A DNA stretch of 8,602 bases from Thiotrichaceae bacterium (GTDB lineage Bacteria > Pseudomonadota > Gammaproteobacteria > Thiotrichales > Thiotrichaceae): positions 1 to 8,602 of the forward strand of contig JALVDQ010000349.1 of assembly GCA_027008885.1 (NCBI GenBank), given 5' to 3'. The position numbers were made by a program, and so were the translations under genes. Position 1 is the stretch's first letter, and every line of letters begins with the position of its first letter. The notes under the pieces are model-generated. The model saw only the letters and a list, made by a program, of their open reading frames with translations, was not told the origin of the DNA and did not search any database. This document shows, piece by piece, positions 5,741 to 8,602 of the stretch.

Positions 5741-5756
5741 AACAGATTAACAAATT

Positions 5757-8450
5757 ATGGGCAGATCACTCGTTATAGTGGAATCGCCAGCCAAGGCGAA
5801 AACCATCAACAAATATCTGGGAAAAGACTACATTGTCAAATCCAGTGTAGGACATATCCGCGACCTTCCTAAAGGTGGAGGCTCGAAAGCGGGCAAAAAG
5901 AAAGCACCCACACTGGCACAGTTAACCAAAGGCATGTCACCTGAAGAAAAAGCTGCTTTCAAGAAAAAGCGTGATGCCGAAAACCTTTTTCGACGCATGG
6001 GGATTAACCCTGAAAATGGATGGACTGCAAAATATGAAGTCCTTCCGGGAAAGGAAAAGGTCGTCGCTGATCTTAAAAAACTGGCAGCCAAAGGCGATAA
6101 AGTCTATCTCGCAACCGACCTGGATAGAGAGGGAGAGGCAATTGCCTGGCATTTAAAAGAAGTGATTGGAGGTGACGACAGCCGTTTTGAGCGCGTCACC
6201 TTTAACGAAATTACCAAATCAGCAATTCAGGCAGCTTTTGAAAACCCTGACAAGCTGGATATTGACCGCGTAAATGCACAACAGGCACGGCGCTTTCTTG
6301 ATCGTGTGGTGGGCTTTATGGTATCACCACTGTTGTGGGCGAAAATTGGACGCGGGCTTTCCGCAGGGCGTGTACAGTCGGTCGCACTGCGTTTAATTGT
6401 TGAGCGTGAGCACGAAATTAATGCCTTTGATCCCGTTGAGTTCTGGGATATTCACGCCGATCTTGCGACTAAAATGGGCGAAGCACTGCGTGTTGAAGTC
6501 ACCAAAGATAATGGTGCACCCTTTAAGCCAGCCAATGAAGAACAGGCAATGGCAGCAGTTGCCAGGCTCAAAAAAGCTGACTATTCAGTGCTTAAACGTG
6601 AAGATCGCGCAACTACCAGCAAGCCCAAAGCACCCTTTATTACCTCAACCTTGCAACAGGCAGCCAGTACCCGTTTTGGCTATGGCGTAAAACGCACCAT
6701 GGGCTTGGCTCAGCGTCTTTATGAGCGCGGTTATATTACCTATATGCGTACCGATTCAACCAATTTAAGTCAGGATGCACTGGATAGCGTGCGTGACTAC
6801 ATTGGTAAAAAATACGGCAAGGATTATCTGCCCAAAGCGCCTAATAAATACGGCTCAAAAGAAGGCGCACAAGAGGCGCACGAGGCGATTCGTCCATCCA
6901 ATGTAAACGTCATGTTAAGTGATTTGCAAGATGTTGGCGATGACGCCAAAAAGCTTTATGAACTGATCTGGCGACAGTTTGTTGCCTGTCAGATGACACC
7001 AGCAAAATATGACTCAACCCGTCTAACCATTCAGGCAGATCAATATCAGCTGAATGCATCAGGTCGTGTGATGCGCTTCCCTGGCTGGACAAAAGTATTG
7101 CCGCCACTAAGCAAAAAAGACAAGCCAGATTTACCTGATCTAAAAGAAGGTGATCCGTTGAAACTGATTAAGCTCGATCCCCAGCAGCACTTCACCAAGC
7201 CGCCACCACGCTACACCGAAGCATCGCTGGTTAAAGAACTGGAAAAACGCGGTATCGGTCGCCCATCAACCTATGCCTCAATTATTTCCACGATTCAGGA
7301 TCGGGGTTATGTAAAAGTTAATTCACGTCGTTTCTTCGCTGAAAAAATGGGCGAAATCGTTACCAAGCGTCTGATTGGCAGTTTTGAAGAGCTGATGAAT
7401 TATGATTTTACAGCCGAAATGGAAAAAGAGCTGGATGAAATCGCGGATGGTAAATTACAGTGGAAAGACGTACTGGATGACTTTTATAAAGATTTTAAAG
7501 TCCAGCTGGATAAAGCCAGTGCAGACCCCGCAGAAGGCGGCATGAAACCCAATGAAATGGTTTTGACTGAAATCAAATGCCCCACCTGTTCACGCAATAT
7601 GGGTATTCGCACAGCAGCCACCGGCGTGTTTCTTGGTTGCGATGGCTACAAGCTACCACCTAAAGAGCGCTGTAAAACCACCATTAATTTAACTCCCGCA
7701 GAAGAGTCTATTGACCTCAATAACGAGGACGCTGAAACCGAGGCATTAATGGCAAAAAAGCGTTGCCCCAAGTGTCACTCGGCAATGGACAGCTATTTTA
7801 TTGATGAAAGCATGAAACTGCATGTCTGCGGTGAAAACCCTGAATGTGACGGTTATGAAATCGAAAAAGGTACATTCAAGCTCAAGGGCTATGATGGTCC
7901 TGTGGTTGAATGTGAAAAATGTGGACATGATATGCACCTCACCACAGGGCGTTTCGGTCCGTACATGAAGTGCAGCAATGAAGACAACTGCAAAAACACC
8001 CGCAAGATTCTGCGCAATGGTGAAGTCGCTCCGCCACGCGAAGACCCTGTTCACCTGCCAGAACTACCCTGTGAAAAATCAGATGCCTACTTTATCTTGC
8101 GTGATGGTGCAGCAGGGCTTTTCCTTGCCGCAAGCACCTATCCAAAATCCCGTGAAACCCGTGCGCCACTGGTTGAGGAGCTGCGACGTTTTAAAGACCG
8201 CATCTCGCCCAAGTTCCACTATCTGGCAGAAGCGCCAGTTGAAGACCCCGATGGCAACAAAGCGGCGGTACGTTACGCGCGCAAAACCAAAGAACACTAC
8301 GTCAGAACTGATAAAAATGGCAAAGCAACCGGCTGGTCGGCTCATTATGAAAACGGCAAATGGGTAGAAAGACTGCCAAAGAAAAAGGTAGCCAGAAAGA
8401 AAGCAGCCACAAAAAAGAAAGCACCAGCAAGAAAGAAATCCGGCAATTAG
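5757..8450 (+). CDS. topA: DNA topoisomerase I (type IA)
   Basis: TopA relaxes negative supercoils by cutting one strand through a 5'-phosphotyrosine link, balancing gyrase. The 897-residue product is complete. The Toprim domain begins with [11 protein letters not shown] carrying E9 and includes DLDREGE at 121-127 (D121, D123, E125). The catalytic tyrosine is Y329 in [10 protein letters not shown], ten residues later than E. coli Y319; the shift arises in the lysine-rich segment at about 43-78. [15 protein letters not shown] and [13 protein letters not shown] are further family blocks. Three four-cysteine zinc modules follow: C608/C611/C628/C639, C670/C673/C691/C697 and C719/C722/C739/C745. 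A C-terminal domain colinear with E. coli ([29 protein letters not shown]) is followed by a basic tail at 871-897. ATG 5757 is fixed by the conserved N-terminus although it lacks a ribosome-binding site. Its stop overlaps that of a possible converging frame. Confidence 0.98.
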   Translation: MGRSLVIVESPAKAKTINKYLGKDYIVKSSVGHIRDLPKGGGSKAGKKKAPTLAQLTKGMSPEEKAAFKKKRDAENLFRRMGINPENGWTAKYEVLPGKEKVVADLKKLAAKGDKVYLATDLDREGEAIAWHLKEVIGGDDSRFERVTFNEITKSAIQAAFENPDKLDIDRVNAQQARRFLDRVVGFMVSPLLWAKIGRGLSAGRVQSVALRLIVEREHEINAFDPVEFWDIHADLATKMGEALRVEVTKDNGAPFKPANEEQAMAAVARLKKADYSVLKREDRATTSKPKAPFITSTLQQAASTRFGYGVKRTMGLAQRLYERGYITYMRTDSTNLSQDALDSVRDYIGKKYGKDYLPKAPNKYGSKEGAQEAHEAIRPSNVNVMLSDLQDVGDDAKKLYELIWRQFVACQMTPAKYDSTRLTIQADQYQLNASGRVMRFPGWTKVLPPLSKKDKPDLPDLKEGDPLKLIKLDPQQHFTKPPPRYTEASLVKELEKRGIGRPSTYASIISTIQDRGYVKVNSRRFFAEKMGEIVTKRLIGSFEELMNYDFTAEMEKELDEIADGKLQWKDVLDDFYKDFKVQLDKASADPAEGGMKPNEMVLTEIKCPTCSRNMGIRTAATGVFLGCDGYKLPPKERCKTTINLTPAEESIDLNNEDAETEALMAKKRCPKCHSAMDSYFIDESMKLHVCGENPECDGYEIEKGTFKLKGYDGPVVECEKCGHDMHLTTGRFGPYMKCSNEDNCKNTRKILRNGEVAPPREDPVHLPELPCEKSDAYFILRDGAAGLFLAASTYPKSRETRAPLVEELRRFKDRISPKFHYLAEAPVEDPDGNKAAVRYARKTKEHYVRTDKNGKATGWSAHYENGKWVERLPKKKVARKKAATKKKAPARKKSGN

Positions 8451-8602
8451 GCGCACAACCTGCCCTGAGTGCATGAAACACTACCCCTCTTGCCCTCAAA
8501 CTGGTGTTTGAGTGCTGTTGCCATGACATGACCAATGTCTTCAATAACGGGAATATCAATATTATTCATCTGTGAACAAAGCTTAACCCCTTTATTTAGT
8601 GT
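8447..8602 (-). CDS. possible 3' end of a converging gene (partial)
   Basis: On the minus strand a frame is open from the window edge (8602) to a TAA at 8449-8447, giving 51 residues without a start in the window. The middle part ([13 protein letters not shown], then an amphipathic helix) reads like real protein. The last dozen residues, with two cysteines, look less convincing. The stop overlaps the topA stop by 3 bases, tail to tail. No family is recognised. A real gene, possibly with a shifted end, and a chance open frame are both possible. Confidence 0.4.
   Translation of the reverse strand, partial: TLNKGVKLCSQMNNIDIPVIEDIGHVMATALKHQFEGKRGSVSCTQGRLCA
8495..8512. terminator. hairpin downstream of topA, possible terminator
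   Basis: CTCAAAC (8495-8501) and GTTTGAG (8506-8512) form a perfect 7-bp stem with a 4-nt TGGT loop, 45 bp after the topA stop. No run of T follows on either strand, so it is not a standard intrinsic terminator. It also lies within the possible converging frame. Confidence 0.3.

Larger units (their letters stand above)
5040..5756. other. 717-bp repeat-rich intergenic region upstream of two divergent genes
   Basis: This spacer separates the minus-strand beta-helix gene from plus-strand topA and must contain both promoters. It is AT-rich with many stops in all frames. Contents in order: the minus-strand leader, a nested inverted repeat (5152-5218), a 170-bp long-palindrome element (5261-5430), a short dispersed repeat (5447-5463), an 8-bp inverted repeat (5606-5642) and a candidate topA promoter (5712-5740). 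An 81-codon frame at 5505-5750 opens with TTG, has no ribosome-binding site and resembles no family I know; I treat it as non-coding. In many gammaproteobacteria smg/dprA lie upstream of topA; neither is present here. Confidence 0.7.

Noticed and set aside
5505..5750. 81-codon plus-strand frame before topA with a hydrophobic N-terminus
   Set aside because: It opens with TTG, has no ribosome-binding site, is composed of AT-driven residues, spans the 8-bp inverted repeat and the candidate promoter, and resembles no family I know.
7746..8559. Several 85-131-codon minus-strand frames over the topA 3' half
   Set aside because: They are shadows of topA codons; the sense strand encodes conserved zinc modules and the C-terminal domain throughout.

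Overview
The window looks like a chromosomal piece of a moderately AT-rich gammaproteobacterium, not a close enteric relative. The best markers are ZapD, a division protein largely confined to gamma- and betaproteobacteria, next to CoaE, and a TopA that is colinear with the E. coli enzyme. No tRNA, rRNA, CRISPR array or complete insertion sequence was seen.

Layout. (1) Positions 1-201 hold the 3' end of an unrecognised gene. (2) Positions 434-2237 carry three plus-strand genes: a DUF2853-family protein, coaE (last step of coenzyme A synthesis) and zapD (FtsZ-ring cross-linker). coaE-zapD is a conserved gammaproteobacterial pair, but the usual partners pilD (upstream) and yacG (downstream) are not here. 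(3) Positions 2276-5039 are on the minus strand and hold two uncharacterised genes read as 565-aa protein then 323-aa protein. The first has a helical/coiled-coil N-terminus joined to a probable right-handed beta-helix. The second is a probable exported four-cysteine protein. They face zapD tail to tail and look like an accessory insertion between housekeeping genes. (4) Positions 5040-5756 are about 0.7 kb without a convincing gene. They contain a nested inverted repeat, a 170-bp long-palindrome element that looks like a MITE with TA flanks, and a further 8-bp inverted repeat upstream of topA. (5) Positions 5757-8450 are a complete topA with all catalytic residues, three four-cysteine zinc modules and a lysine-rich tail. 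(6) The last 150 bases may hold the 3' end of a converging minus-strand gene.

How the parts fit. coaE, zapD and topA are housekeeping genes. The DUF2853 gene has a strong ribosome-binding site and a likely promoter of its own; coaE follows by 15 nt, so the two may be co-transcribed. coaE, zapD and topA all lack a clear Shine-Dalgarno sequence. The least explained part is the minus-strand pair and the repeat-rich spacer beside it. Nothing in the sequence proves a new system, but that pair (a beta-helix protein with no export signal beside an exported cysteine protein) and the palindromic element are the best candidates for follow-up.
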